A DNA stretch of 64,000 nucleotides, taken from the NCBI GenBank assembly GCA_036703255.1, contig DATNPL010000159.1, forward strand, positions 1 to 64,000, written 5' to 3'. This stretch comes from Drouetiella sp036703255 (GTDB lineage: Bacteria; Cyanobacteriota; Cyanobacteriia; Elainellales; Elainellaceae). Made by a program: the position numbers and the translations under genes. Positions within the stretch are counted from its first letter, which is position 1. Every line of letters starts with the position of its first letter. Below the pieces are notes generated by a model. It did no database searches. It saw only the letters and a list, made by a program, of their open reading frames with translations, and was not told where the DNA came from. This document shows, one piece after another, positions 8,143 to 16,007 of this stretch.

Positions 8143-9167
8143 TGACCCAATCGATAATCGCTGATTCCTTAATTCAGCGAGGAATCGTGAACTTACAGCA
8201 GAAATCTTTAGACGCTGCCGTTACCTCATTTACGCAAGCATTGCAGCATGACTCTAACTCAGTCTGTGCTTACGCTAATCGATCGATCGCCTACTCTATC
8301 AAAGGCAACTATTCCCAGGCACTGGATGATCTGAGCCGAGCCTTAGAACTCTCGCCTACCCATTTTGCCCTCTACTTCAACCGAGGCATGTTATACAACA
8401 GGCTGGGAGATGAAGATCGATCGATCGCTGATTTCGGCAAAGCCATTCGACTCAACCCTTCTGGTTTCTGGTCTTACTTTAATCAGACTATGATCTTATT
8501 TAGACCCGATGCACCCGAAGATGCGCAGCCGCAATCGCAATCGCAAGCCGAGTCAGCCGCCGAGTCGCAACCCCAAGCTGGAAAATCGCAGCCCTATCCA
8601 GACGGTGTCAAGGCAGAACCACTCCAACTGCCCCATGTGCCTGCCTTTATTCCCCGTGGCAAGCTGTACAAAAATTTGCTGAAGCTGCATGTCGCAGTTT
8701 GCGACTTTAGCCATGCCTTAGAGGTGCAAGCCCATGCTGCCAAAGTGCGTGAAACGCAGAGTGATGCGCTGTCACTGGGGCTGCTCTTCTATGCCCGAGC
8801 CATCGCTAGAAATCCGAAGAATATGTTTTTTTACTGGGATCGCAGCTTTCTCTTTTTGGAAACGCAGCAGTTCACCCCTGCGATCGCAGACTTGAGCCAA
8901 GCGATTAACCATGCGCCCAAACATGCCACGCTGTGGGCAAATCGTGGCGTGATCTATTATCGATGTGCCGATTTTCCTAATGCCTTATCAGACTTTTCTG
9001 AGTCGATCGCCTGTAACCCCCGCATGGCCGATGCCTACGCCAACCGAGCCGCCGCCAAGGTGCAGCTAGGGCAGATTGATACAGCCGTAACCGATCTAGA
9101 GAAAGCGATGCAGCTCTCGCCTGAGAACCCGCTTTGGTATCGCTTCCGAGAAAGCCTGTGGGTGTAG
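8139..9167 (+). CDS. TPR repeat protein in efflux operon
   Basis: A 342-residue protein with two blocks of tetratricopeptide repeats: about 10-125 ('YANRSIAYSIKGNYSQALDDL', 'YFNRGMLYNRLGD') and about 210-335 ('WANRGVIYYRCADFPNALSDF', 'YANRAAAKVQLGQIDTAV'). They are split by a Gln/Ser/Ala-rich low-complexity stretch (about 128-150). No signal peptide is visible, so it is probably cytoplasmic. The gene overlaps the ATPase stop by 4 bp and has a strong ribosome binding site (AAGGAGGT), so it is co-translated with the pump and may be an accessory or assembly factor (inference). After the stop there are three imperfect 'ggcaaagtctt' repeats at about 9220-9253. Confidence 0.85.
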   Translation: MMTQSIIADSLIQRGIVNLQQKSLDAAVTSFTQALQHDSNSVCAYANRSIAYSIKGNYSQALDDLSRALELSPTHFALYFNRGMLYNRLGDEDRSIADFGKAIRLNPSGFWSYFNQTMILFRPDAPEDAQPQSQSQAESAAESQPQAGKSQPYPDGVKAEPLQLPHVPAFIPRGKLYKNLLKLHVAVCDFSHALEVQAHAAKVRETQSDALSLGLLFYARAIARNPKNMFFYWDRSFLFLETQQFTPAIADLSQAINHAPKHATLWANRGVIYYRCADFPNALSDFSESIACNPRMADAYANRAAAKVQLGQIDTAVTDLEKAMQLSPENPLWYRFRESLWV

Positions 9168-9296
9168 TCTGGGTTGAGGCTTGCTTTTTTCGATGCTTAT
9201 CCTGCATTGCACCCCAAAAGGCAAAGTCTTTCAGGCAAAGTCTTAAGGCAAAGCAGTTTTAGGGTAAATTAGCTACTGTAGCTGCCTTACAGGATC

Positions 9297-10070
9297 ATGC
9301 CGTACCTCGCCAAGATTCTCGTTTATCCAATTAAATCGCTTGATGGCGTAGAAGTTTCTCAGGCTAGCCTCTGGGAAGGGGGGGCGATCGCCCATGATCG
9401 CGAGTTTGCCCTGGTTGATGAAAGCGGTAAGGTTGTCAATGCCAAGCGCAAGGCCGAGATTCACAAAATTCGTACCGCCTTTGATCTCGATGCCCGCATG
9501 ATTACTCTCTGGCTAGAAGGGAATTCTGCCATGCAGTCTTTTCACTTAGATGGCGATCGCCCTGCTCTGGAAGGCTGGTTTTCAGACTACTTTGGGTTCC
9601 CGGTAACGCTGAGGCAAAACTGCCACATGGGTTTCCCAGACGATGTAGAATCTTCTGGCCCTACGATCATCAGCGTTGCCAGCCTGGAAGCGATCGCCAC
9701 CTGGTTTGGTATCGGTTTAGATGAGACTCGTCAGCGGTTTCGCGCCAATCTAGAAATTGCCAATGTGCCCGCCTTCTGGGAAGACACGGTTTATGATGCA
9801 GCTGGAGAGGGCGTCTCGTTTCAGATTGGAGATGTGGTATTCAAGAGCAGCCACCCTTGCCAGCGATGCATTGTGCCCACCCGCAACCCCTGGACAGGCG
9901 ATCGCACCCCCGACTTTCAAACCAAGTTCAATATCCACCGAGAAGCCAGCCTGCCCGATGGCGTACCGCGCACTCAGTTCAACCACTTCTATAAGCTGAC
10001 CCTCAACACTCAGGTGTCACCGCTGGAGGCTGGAAAAGTTTTGCGCTTGGGCGATCGGGTAAGGCTTTAA
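9297..10070 (+). CDS. MOSC domain protein (YcbX-like)
   Basis: A 257-residue protein with an N-terminal MOSC beta-barrel ('ILVYPIKSLDGVEV', 'HDREFALVDE') and a C-terminal MOSC domain. The conserved cysteine motif is 'HPCQRCIVPTRNPWTG' (about 181-196). MOSC proteins bind or transfer sulfur from the molybdenum cofactor; YcbX relatives take part in reducing N-hydroxylated bases. Its neighbours (amidohydrolase, RidA, RutB-like hydrolase) fit a role in nitrogenous-base metabolism, as inference. It is convergent with the amidohydrolase gene, 27 bp away. Confidence 0.85.
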   Translation: MPYLAKILVYPIKSLDGVEVSQASLWEGGAIAHDREFALVDESGKVVNAKRKAEIHKIRTAFDLDARMITLWLEGNSAMQSFHLDGDRPALEGWFSDYFGFPVTLRQNCHMGFPDDVESSGPTIISVASLEAIATWFGIGLDETRQRFRANLEIANVPAFWEDTVYDAAGEGVSFQIGDVVFKSSHPCQRCIVPTRNPWTGDRTPDFQTKFNIHREASLPDGVPRTQFNHFYKLTLNTQVSPLEAGKVLRLGDRVRL

Positions 10071-10097
10071 ATGGTGAGGCTTCAAACAGGGTTTTGG

Positions 10098-11501
10098 CTA
10101 AGAGGTCAGCCCCATCACGGTACGATACTGCTTTTCTAGGGCGGGTAGCGTCCGGGAGTCGCGCCACATTTTTTCCTGGCTTTGGGCAAATAGCGCTTGG
10201 CGCAGTTGCTCTAGATCAACAGTCGTCAACTGGCCTGCCGACACTACCTGCTTGCCATTAACCCAGGCGCTATGAACCGCTTGGGCTGACCGACCCAACA
10301 CCAATAGTCCGATCGGGTCAGTGCGCGGCAACAGAGAAAGGTGCGTCAGGTCATAGAGAACACAATCAGCTTTTTTGCCCAAGGTCAGCGTGCCGATCTC
10401 ATCTGCCAGATTTAGACCTTTGGCACCCCCCAAAGAAGCCATCGCGATCGCCTGTCGGGGCGTAATCCAGCGGCGATAGTCTGGATCGGTAACATTGTGC
10501 AAAATTGAGCCAATTTTGATCGCTTCTAGCAGATCTTGAGCATCATTGCTGCTCGCGCCATCGCAGCCAAAGGCAACATTTACCCCAGACTCAAGGTAAC
10601 GGAAAATGGGCGCAATGCCGCTGCCTAAGCGCAAATTGCTGAGGGGATTGTGAACCACCGTCGATTGAGTTTCGGCCAGGATGGTAATGTCAGATTCCTC
10701 TAGCCAAACGCAGTGCGCCAGAGAGGTACGCTCTCCCAAAAAGCCCAGCTTGTGAAGATGGGCTACTGCACTACAGCCATATTTTTCTTGTGCCAGAAGC
10801 TGCTGGGCACGGGTTTCGAGCAGGTGCGTATGCAAACAAAGCTGATGGCGATCGCTCAATTCTACGCAGCCTTTGAGCAATTCATCTGAGCAAAGATGCA
10901 CGCCTGTTGGCGCGGGGATCACAGATATACCGATCTCAGGTTGGTGAAATTGGGCAACAGATTGCTCTATTAACGCCAACACCGTTGCGGCCGTATGCAA
11001 ATGAGGGCGGATGTCTTGCTGGATGCCGCCTGAGGGCAAACTTGCAGCCAAAGACGCATCTTGAATCAGCGGTGCAATAAAGGCGCGAATGCCAATCTCT
11101 TTATAGGCTTGGGCGGCGGCGGCGATCGTTTCTATTTCTCGTCCCGGAATCAAAATCAGGTGATCGACCAGACAAGTTCCCCCTGAAAGCAGTGTCTCTG
11201 CTGCGGTGTGCAGGGCGCTCAGGTAGACTTGCTCTGGCTCCAACGGTGCAAAATCATACAGCTCGGCCAGCCATAGCTCTAGCGGCATCGGCGAGATTGA
11301 GCCGCGCTGCCACATCTCTGGAGAATGGGTATGAGCGTTGACAAATCCCGGCAGCAGCAGCTTATTTTTTCCTTCTACCAAAGTGCCTAGCGGCTCAAGC
11401 TGGGGGGCGATCGCAGTGATTCGCTCCCCAACGATTTGCACATCGACGGTTTCATATCCTGACTCAGATGCAATTAAAACTCCCTGAATCGTAAAACTCA
11501 C
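10098..11501 (-). CDS. Amidohydrolase (TRZ/ATZ, 8-oxoguanine deaminase-like)
   Basis: A 467-residue cytosolic metal-dependent deaminase or hydrolase. All metal ligands of the family are present: HxH in 'GFVNAHTHSPEM' (about 54-65), His in 'LCLHTHLLET', His in 'LAHCVWL' and Asp in 'VAFGCDGASSND'. The family acts on guanine, 8-oxoguanine, S-adenosylhomocysteine or triazines; which one applies here cannot be decided from sequence alone. It is divergent from a RidA gene 70 bp away and is followed, convergently, by the MOSC gene. Confidence 0.85.
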   Translation of the reverse strand: MSFTIQGVLIASESGYETVDVQIVGERITAIAPQLEPLGTLVEGKNKLLLPGFVNAHTHSPEMWQRGSISPMPLELWLAELYDFAPLEPEQVYLSALHTAAETLLSGGTCLVDHLILIPGREIETIAAAAQAYKEIGIRAFIAPLIQDASLAASLPSGGIQQDIRPHLHTAATVLALIEQSVAQFHQPEIGISVIPAPTGVHLCSDELLKGCVELSDRHQLCLHTHLLETRAQQLLAQEKYGCSAVAHLHKLGFLGERTSLAHCVWLEESDITILAETQSTVVHNPLSNLRLGSGIAPIFRYLESGVNVAFGCDGASSNDAQDLLEAIKIGSILHNVTDPDYRRWITPRQAIAMASLGGAKGLNLADEIGTLTLGKKADCVLYDLTHLSLLPRTDPIGLLVLGRSAQAVHSAWVNGKQVVSAGQLTTVDLEQLRQALFAQSQEKMWRDSRTLPALEKQYRTVMGLTS

Positions 11502-11571
11502 GGCTTCCCCTCAAGTGATCAACATCACCCTATAATCTCTCTAAAATCCAAAATTCTCCACGGAGCCGCTC

Positions 11572-11958
11572 GTGTTCGAACGCATCAATTTGCCCAACGG
11601 CATTCTCACCTCTGTTTCTCCTTACTCCCATGCCGTGCGCGCTGGAGATTTTTTGTTTGTCACCGGACAGCTTTCGCAAGATCCCGACACAGGCAAAATT
11701 GTATTGGGATCGATTGAAGAACAAACCCATCGCGTCATGAGAAATCTGCAAATGGTGCTTGACCAGGCCGGATCAGGATTCGATCGCGTCACAATGGCAC
11801 GTATTTTCCTCACGGACATTCGTTTCATTGAGACGGTAAACGAGATCTATGCCTCATATTTTAAACCTGATCAGCTTCCAGGACGTACCACGATCGGCGT
11901 AACCGGATTGGCGGGTTTAGGCGATATTGAAATTGATTTAATTGCCTACTGCGGTTAG
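11572..11958 (+). CDS. RidA/YjgF family enamine/imine deaminase
   Basis: A 128-residue protein of standard length for the family. It shows the typical 'GDFLFVTGQLSQDPDTG' strand and loop, 'QTHRVMRNLQMVLDQAGSG', the active-site Arg region 'PGRTTIGVTGLAGLGDIEIDLIAYC' (broken here only for description) and the final acidic residues. RidA proteins hydrolyse reactive enamines such as 2-aminoacrylate, and RutC-type members work in pyrimidine breakdown. The start is GTG 11572 with 'cggag' upstream. A RutB-like hydrolase follows 287 bp downstream. Confidence 0.9.
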   Translation: MFERINLPNGILTSVSPYSHAVRAGDFLFVTGQLSQDPDTGKIVLGSIEEQTHRVMRNLQMVLDQAGSGFDRVTMARIFLTDIRFIETVNEIYASYFKPDQLPGRTTIGVTGLAGLGDIEIDLIAYCG

Positions 11959-12005
11959 TGATTGGTCATTTTTTGCGGCATAGCCCACAAAAAGCTTGAT
12001 TTTAA

Positions 12006-12043
12006 GGAATTTTTGCGGGGGGTGCATCTCCCGCAAAAATTTC
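12006..12043. repeat. Hairpin with 14-base arms
   Basis: Arms 12006-12019 (GGAATTTTTGCGGG) and 12030-12043 match at 13 of 14 positions around a 10-base loop. It lies 47 bp after the RidA stop and has no terminal T tract. It resembles the other dispersed hairpins in design (AT-rich outer stem, GC-rich centre) but has its own sequence. Confidence 0.75.
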
Positions 12044-12110
12044 TGCTTAGATCGGTCTTAGATCAGTGCCTTGCAATACTGAAGCCAAATCTGTTTCAGA
12101 TTACGGTCAT

Positions 12111-12144
12111 GGGCGTTGCTGATTTTATTGATGAAATCAGCAAC
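12111..12144 (+). repeat. Short variant of the dispersed hairpin element
   Basis: GGCGTTGCTGATTT (from 12112), the conserved left frame of the class-1 elements, is directly opposed to its own complement: arms 12115-12125 and 12134-12144 form a perfect 11-bp stem with an 8-base loop. The usual variable stem is missing, as if the element had collapsed. A 90-codon frame across the region is not a gene. Confidence 0.7.
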
Positions 12145-12244
12145 CCCTGGTCGTGTTTCAAATATAGTGATGTTTGGAGGGTGCCCCCTGCTCCAACGCA
12201 TCAGTGGTCATGCTCTCTGTTGACTCAGCTCTAAATTTAATCCT

Positions 12245-13018
12245 ATGGCTCGATCGCTGCGATCGCTCGGAGTTCCGCCTAACGCCTGGGCTGTTGATGC
12301 CCAAACGGCAGATATTACCCGTCCGCCTTTGCCACCCAATCCGATCGTTCTGACCACTGACACCAAGAGCCTGCGGCTAGATTTGGCCAAGGCGGCTCTG
12401 ATTGTGGTAGATATGCAAAACGACTTTTGCCATTCAGAGGGCTGGCTGGCACATATCGGTGTGGATGTATCTCCGGCAAGAGCGGCGATCGCCCCCCTCA
12501 AATCTTTCTTGCCAGATCTGCGTGCGGCTCAAGTGCCGATCGTTTGGCTCAACTGGGGCAACCGACCCGATTTGCTCAACATTAGTGCTGGGTTGCGCCA
12601 TGTCTATAACCCGACTGGCGAAGGCGTTGGCCTGGGTGATCCGCTGCCCAAGAGCTGCGCACCTGTGCTAATGAAAGATAGCTGGGCGGCGGCAGTCGTG
12701 GATGAGCTGGTTCAAGAATCTGACGATGTTTACGTCGATAAGTACCGCATGAGCGGTTTCTGGGATACGCCGTTAGACAGCATTCTCCGCAATCTAGGAC
12801 GCACCACCCTATTTTTTGCGGGCGTTAATGCTGACCAATGCGTCATGGCGACCCTGCAAGACGCAAACTTCTTAGGCTACGACTGCATTTTGCTGCGAGA
12901 TTGCACCGCAACAACCTCACCTGAATATTGCCTCAAGGCTACTTTCTATAATGTTAATCAGTGCTTTGGTTTCGTCACAGATTCCCGCGCTATTGTGAAG
13001 GCAATCAGCGATCGCTAG
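12245..13018 (+). CDS. Isochorismatase-family cysteine hydrolase (RutB-like)
   Basis: A 257-residue hydrolase. The catalytic triad is D56 ('LIVVDMQNDF'), K166 ('VDKYRMSGF') and C199 ('GVNADQCVMAT'). The stretch 'SGFWDTPLDSILRNLG' closely resembles ureidoacrylate amidohydrolase RutB, which splits ureidoacrylate to aminoacrylate, carbon dioxide and ammonia. A biuret or N-carbamoyl amide substrate is also possible. About 30 extra residues precede the hydrolase fold. A cupin gene follows 19 bp downstream and RidA is upstream, as RutB and RutC are linked in the Rut pathway; the other Rut genes are not in the window. Confidence 0.85.
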   Translation: MARSLRSLGVPPNAWAVDAQTADITRPPLPPNPIVLTTDTKSLRLDLAKAALIVVDMQNDFCHSEGWLAHIGVDVSPARAAIAPLKSFLPDLRAAQVPIVWLNWGNRPDLLNISAGLRHVYNPTGEGVGLGDPLPKSCAPVLMKDSWAAAVVDELVQESDDVYVDKYRMSGFWDTPLDSILRNLGRTTLFFAGVNADQCVMATLQDANFLGYDCILLRDCTATTSPEYCLKATFYNVNQCFGFVTDSRAIVKAISDR

Positions 13019-13037
13019 ACCCTTAACGGAGACTCCG

Positions 13038-13490
13038 ATGGACACGACCTGCGTCATTCCAGTGATTAAGACTCCCAAAGACTATCAAGCTTACCGGATT
13101 AGCCCACAAGATACGAATCGATTGGCGATCGTCTTTGATCCCGTTGTGGCTAATATGTCGCTGACCTATTGTGTCGAGATTTTTGATAAGGGCGGCAAAA
13201 CGCCCCCCAACCGCCACCAGCTTGCTGTAGAAATGTTTTTTGTCCTGAAGGGTGAGGGAATTGCCAACTGCGATGGCAAATTTGTGCCGATTCAGGCAGG
13301 CGACAGCATTCTCGTACCGCCTACTGGCACCCACGGCATCGAAAACACGGGAGAAGGCCGCCTCTATGCCCTGTGCATTATGGTGCCCAATGAAGATTTT
13401 GCAGAACTGATCCGCAGCGGCGTACCTGTTGAATTGGATGAAGAAGATATGTCGGTTTTGAAGCGATCGGATGCACTGGTAAGGAGTTAA
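13038..13490 (+). CDS. Cupin-domain protein
   Basis: A 150-residue protein with a single cupin beta-barrel. Motif 1 reads 'PPNRHQLAVEMFFVLKGEG' and motif 2 'GDSILVPPTGTHGIENTGEG', keeping His (about 57), Glu (about 62) and His (about 100), so it can probably bind a metal. The ribosome binding site GGAG lies 6 bases before ATG 13038. It is in an operon with the RutB-like hydrolase (19-bp gap). Its enzymatic or sensory role is unknown. Confidence 0.85.
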   Translation: MDTTCVIPVIKTPKDYQAYRISPQDTNRLAIVFDPVVANMSLTYCVEIFDKGGKTPPNRHQLAVEMFFVLKGEGIANCDGKFVPIQAGDSILVPPTGTHGIENTGEGRLYALCIMVPNEDFAELIRSGVPVELDEEDMSVLKRSDALVRS

Positions 13491-13554
13491 GCCTTTGTGA
13501 CGCTAGAGGACGCTAGAGTAGGAGCAGTACTCTCAGAACGAGCGAACTCTCCGG

Positions 13555-15024
13555 ATGCGCACATATTCCTCAGACGGCTCGCCGAAACTAGAGTTTCTCA
13601 AGTCGATCACGCCACAAAGCAGTGAGGCAGAAGTAGAGCATAAAATTATCGTTCCTCTACTGCAATGGCTGGGGTATGAAAGTGCTGACTGGCGATCGCA
13701 GGTAAGTTTCGGCAATTCCAAGCTTGATTTTCTGGTCTACCCTGAAGAATTTAAGCTACATTGTCCTCCTTTTTTAGTGATTGAGGTTAAAGCGCCAAGC
13801 AAATCAATCAACCAAAACGGGTGGCAAATTAATCGGTACATGCGCAAAGTCGGTGCCATGCTTGGGCTGCTCACTAACGGCTCTAGCTTTCAGTTGCTCT
13901 GTAGACATCAAGACCAGATTGTTACCATTGCAGACTATTCAGCCACTGAATTGGTCAAAGACTCTAGACTTTTTCGTAGCTTGCTCTGCAAATCAACTTG
14001 TCTGAAAGTATGCAATGCAATTCTCCATAATCAGCAGCGGATCAACCAGAAGTTTTTAACGTTGGTTGCGGAAGCTTTCGACAATCAAAGTATTCATTGT
14101 TTATTTAAAGAGCGGCATCTAGAGCAGCATGCCAGTATTTTGCAAGAAGAATCTAATGTGATTCAAAGGAGAAAAGAAGCAATGATTATAACGGTCTTTA
14201 ATAATAAAGGTGGGGTTGGTAAAACAACACTAACAATTAACTTGGCGGCATCACTAGCAAAGCTCGGCAAGCGAGTTTTACTCATTGACATTGATGCCCA
14301 GGCAAACTTGACAACTGGATTAGGAATTGATCCACTTAATGATGTAGAGCTGGCTAGGAAGAAAGATATTACCCATCTACTCATTGATCCTAGAGTTAAG
14401 CTTGAGGATGTAATTTACACTAAGCGTTGGAGCCAAAACGATCTTCAGCTTGACATCATTCCTTCTCATATTCGTTTGAGCAGAATGGAGAATGATCTGA
14501 CGCAAATGGTAGATAGCGATCGTGTCTTGACGAAAAAGTTAAAGAATCATAACTACGATTTTGTTTTTATTGATCCGCCTCCTTCTTTCGGCAAGGTTAA
14601 CCGCATTTCCTTAATGGCTTCTAGTGGCATTTTAGTTCCCACACAGCTTTCATCCTACCCCATTCGAGCACTAGAATACGTATTAGCTCAGGCTCAAGAA
14701 ATTGGGGAGTATAAAGATGATCCGCTGCCTATTTTAGGGGTAGCAATCAGTATGTATGACCAGCGATCGAATAGCTTTAACCTTTCTATGTTGGAAAAAT
14801 TGAAAGATATTTTAGAGAAAACTGATGGCGGCAAACAGGTTAATATATTTCCTGAAAAAACTTGGATTCCTAGACTTAATATTGTGTCTCAATGCCCAGA
14901 GAAAGGTTATCCCATTCAGGAAGCCGAGTTTGACGATCATTTAAGTACCCAAGAGCGTGAAGCTGCTCAAAAAGCCTTGGAGAGGTATAACAGTCTTGCT
15001 GCTCATCTAATCGACAGTATTTAA
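13555..15024 (+). CDS. PD-(D/E)XK nuclease domain fused to a ParA-type ATPase
   Basis: A 489-residue fusion. Residues 20-140 resemble the HsdR_N/type I restriction endonuclease fold: E28, then 'SKLDFLVY' (D58) and 'FLVIEVKAP' (E77, K79), a complete PD-(D/E)XK active site, followed by 'GAMLGLLTNGSSFQLL'. Residues 210-489 form a ParA/Soj ATPase with the deviant Walker A 'NNKGGVGKTTL' (signature Lys K218, K223), 'LLIDIDAQANLTTGLG' and Walker B 'FVFIDPPPS'. A strong ribosome binding site (AAAGGAG, 14165-14171) and ATG 14182 (codon 210) sit exactly at the start of the ATPase, so free ParA may also be made. The partner gene begins 14 bp after the stop. This region has few HIP1 sites and looks richer in A+T than its neighbours, suggesting acquisition. 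Function (partition, DNA defence or other) is not established. Confidence 0.8.
   Translation: MRTYSSDGSPKLEFLKSITPQSSEAEVEHKIIVPLLQWLGYESADWRSQVSFGNSKLDFLVYPEEFKLHCPPFLVIEVKAPSKSINQNGWQINRYMRKVGAMLGLLTNGSSFQLLCRHQDQIVTIADYSATELVKDSRLFRSLLCKSTCLKVCNAILHNQQRINQKFLTLVAEAFDNQSIHCLFKERHLEQHASILQEESNVIQRRKEAMIITVFNNKGGVGKTTLTINLAASLAKLGKRVLLIDIDAQANLTTGLGIDPLNDVELARKKDITHLLIDPRVKLEDVIYTKRWSQNDLQLDIIPSHIRLSRMENDLTQMVDSDRVLTKKLKNHNYDFVFIDPPPSFGKVNRISLMASSGILVPTQLSSYPIRALEYVLAQAQEIGEYKDDPLPILGVAISMYDQRSNSFNLSMLEKLKDILEKTDGGKQVNIFPEKTWIPRLNIVSQCPEKGYPIQEAEFDDHLSTQEREAAQKALERYNSLAAHLIDSI
14165..14184 (+). promoter_or_regulatory. Internal ribosome binding site and start for the ParA half
   Basis: AAAGGAG (14165-14171) stands 10 bases before ATG 14182, in frame with the long gene. 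Translation from here would begin 'MIITVFNNKGG', the normal start of a stand-alone ParA. The match to a Shine-Dalgarno sequence is better than anything before ATG 13555. Confidence 0.55.
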
Positions 15025-15038
15025 TAGGAGTCTTCTAT

Positions 15039-15959
15039 ATGAGTCAAGAAATTCGGCGCGAACTCATCAGCAGAAATTTAGGAATTATCCCCATCAATCA
15101 TGGGAAAGTTTATGCTTTTCAGATTGCTCTTCCAGATTCTGAGAAACAAGAACTTTCTCTGGAGCGATCGCAGGCAATTGAGAGCAGTCTTTTGCAACAC
15201 CAAAGCAATTTAGTCTCTCTGATCTTGCGCCGCACCGAGAGTTATGGTGATGACATTGAGTATGAGCTAGTTTATGGCGCTGAGTGGCTTCAAGTTGCAC
15301 AACAGCTCGATATTGAGATGCTGTGGGCTTGGGTATTTGATATGACCGATGAACAAGCTTTAGCTGCTAAATCAGAATTTTCTCAACTGTTCGGTTCGTC
15401 AATTTATATGCCTCATGCGCCAACGGGCACTGAACAGCTTTCAGGTGACTCCGCTAATCTGGAGCAGATGATCGATCGAAAACTGCAAGCTACTGCTGAT
15501 TCCATTAAGCAAGTTCTAGCTGCATCTCTAGATAAATTCAAAGAAGATTTTGATGAAAAGCTGAAAATTCTTCACTACGGCTTAGACCAGCTAAAAAGTA
15601 ATTTTTCTGAAATACCAGAACTCTCTACACAAATTAATCAATTGAGAGAGCGAGTTGAGGTTGTTGGTTTGAGGCCAACAGGTTCACGATCGCAAAAACT
15701 ACTCTCCTTTGAAGGCAATAAAATTAATCTGCTGACTGCTAGTGAACAAGAAATTACTGACCTTTTAAGCCAAGTAGGTACCCAGAATAAGCAGATTAAG
15801 GCTGCTCTAGAAGCGATCGCCCATTGGAAGCAGTCAGGGAAAACGCTGACCTGGGGAAATTTGGAGCAATCGGCAAGAGCAAAGATTGGCTCTGAACATA
15901 AAATTGCAGAATTTGCGAACGGAACACTCGATCGTCTCAAGCTAATTGGCGAGATTTAA
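15039..15959 (+). CDS. ParB-like coiled-coil protein, partner of the nuclease-ParA fusion
   Basis: A 306-residue protein. Residues 12-112 resemble the ParB/sulfiredoxin N-terminal fold: 'IIPINHG' strand, 'ERSQAIESSLLQHQSNLVSLILRR', then 'YELVYGAEWLQVAQQLDIEMLWAWVFDM' (shown in parts: YELVYG 75-80, AEW 81-83). The usual GxRR nucleotide-binding arginines are replaced by A-E-W. The middle (about 145-215) is predicted coiled coil ('ADSIKQVLAASLDKFKEDF', 'INQLRERVEVV'), and the C-terminus (about 230-306) is helical with a possible small DNA-binding bundle. It is translated from an AGGAG site 14 bp after the ATPase. As a ParB-like partner it might stimulate or localise the ATPase; this is inference from fold and context. 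Confidence 0.65.
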   Translation: MSQEIRRELISRNLGIIPINHGKVYAFQIALPDSEKQELSLERSQAIESSLLQHQSNLVSLILRRTESYGDDIEYELVYGAEWLQVAQQLDIEMLWAWVFDMTDEQALAAKSEFSQLFGSSIYMPHAPTGTEQLSGDSANLEQMIDRKLQATADSIKQVLAASLDKFKEDFDEKLKILHYGLDQLKSNFSEIPELSTQINQLRERVEVVGLRPTGSRSQKLLSFEGNKINLLTASEQEITDLLSQVGTQNKQIKAALEAIAHWKQSGKTLTWGNLEQSARAKIGSEHKIAEFANGTLDRLKLIGEI

Positions 15960-16007
15960 GTTGACGTTTTACCGATAGAAAACACATTTAGATCAGAGAA
16001 ATTAGCA

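Noticed and set aside
11962..12234. 90-codon frame after ridA
   Set aside because: It reads through two hairpins and has no ribosome binding site or known domain.
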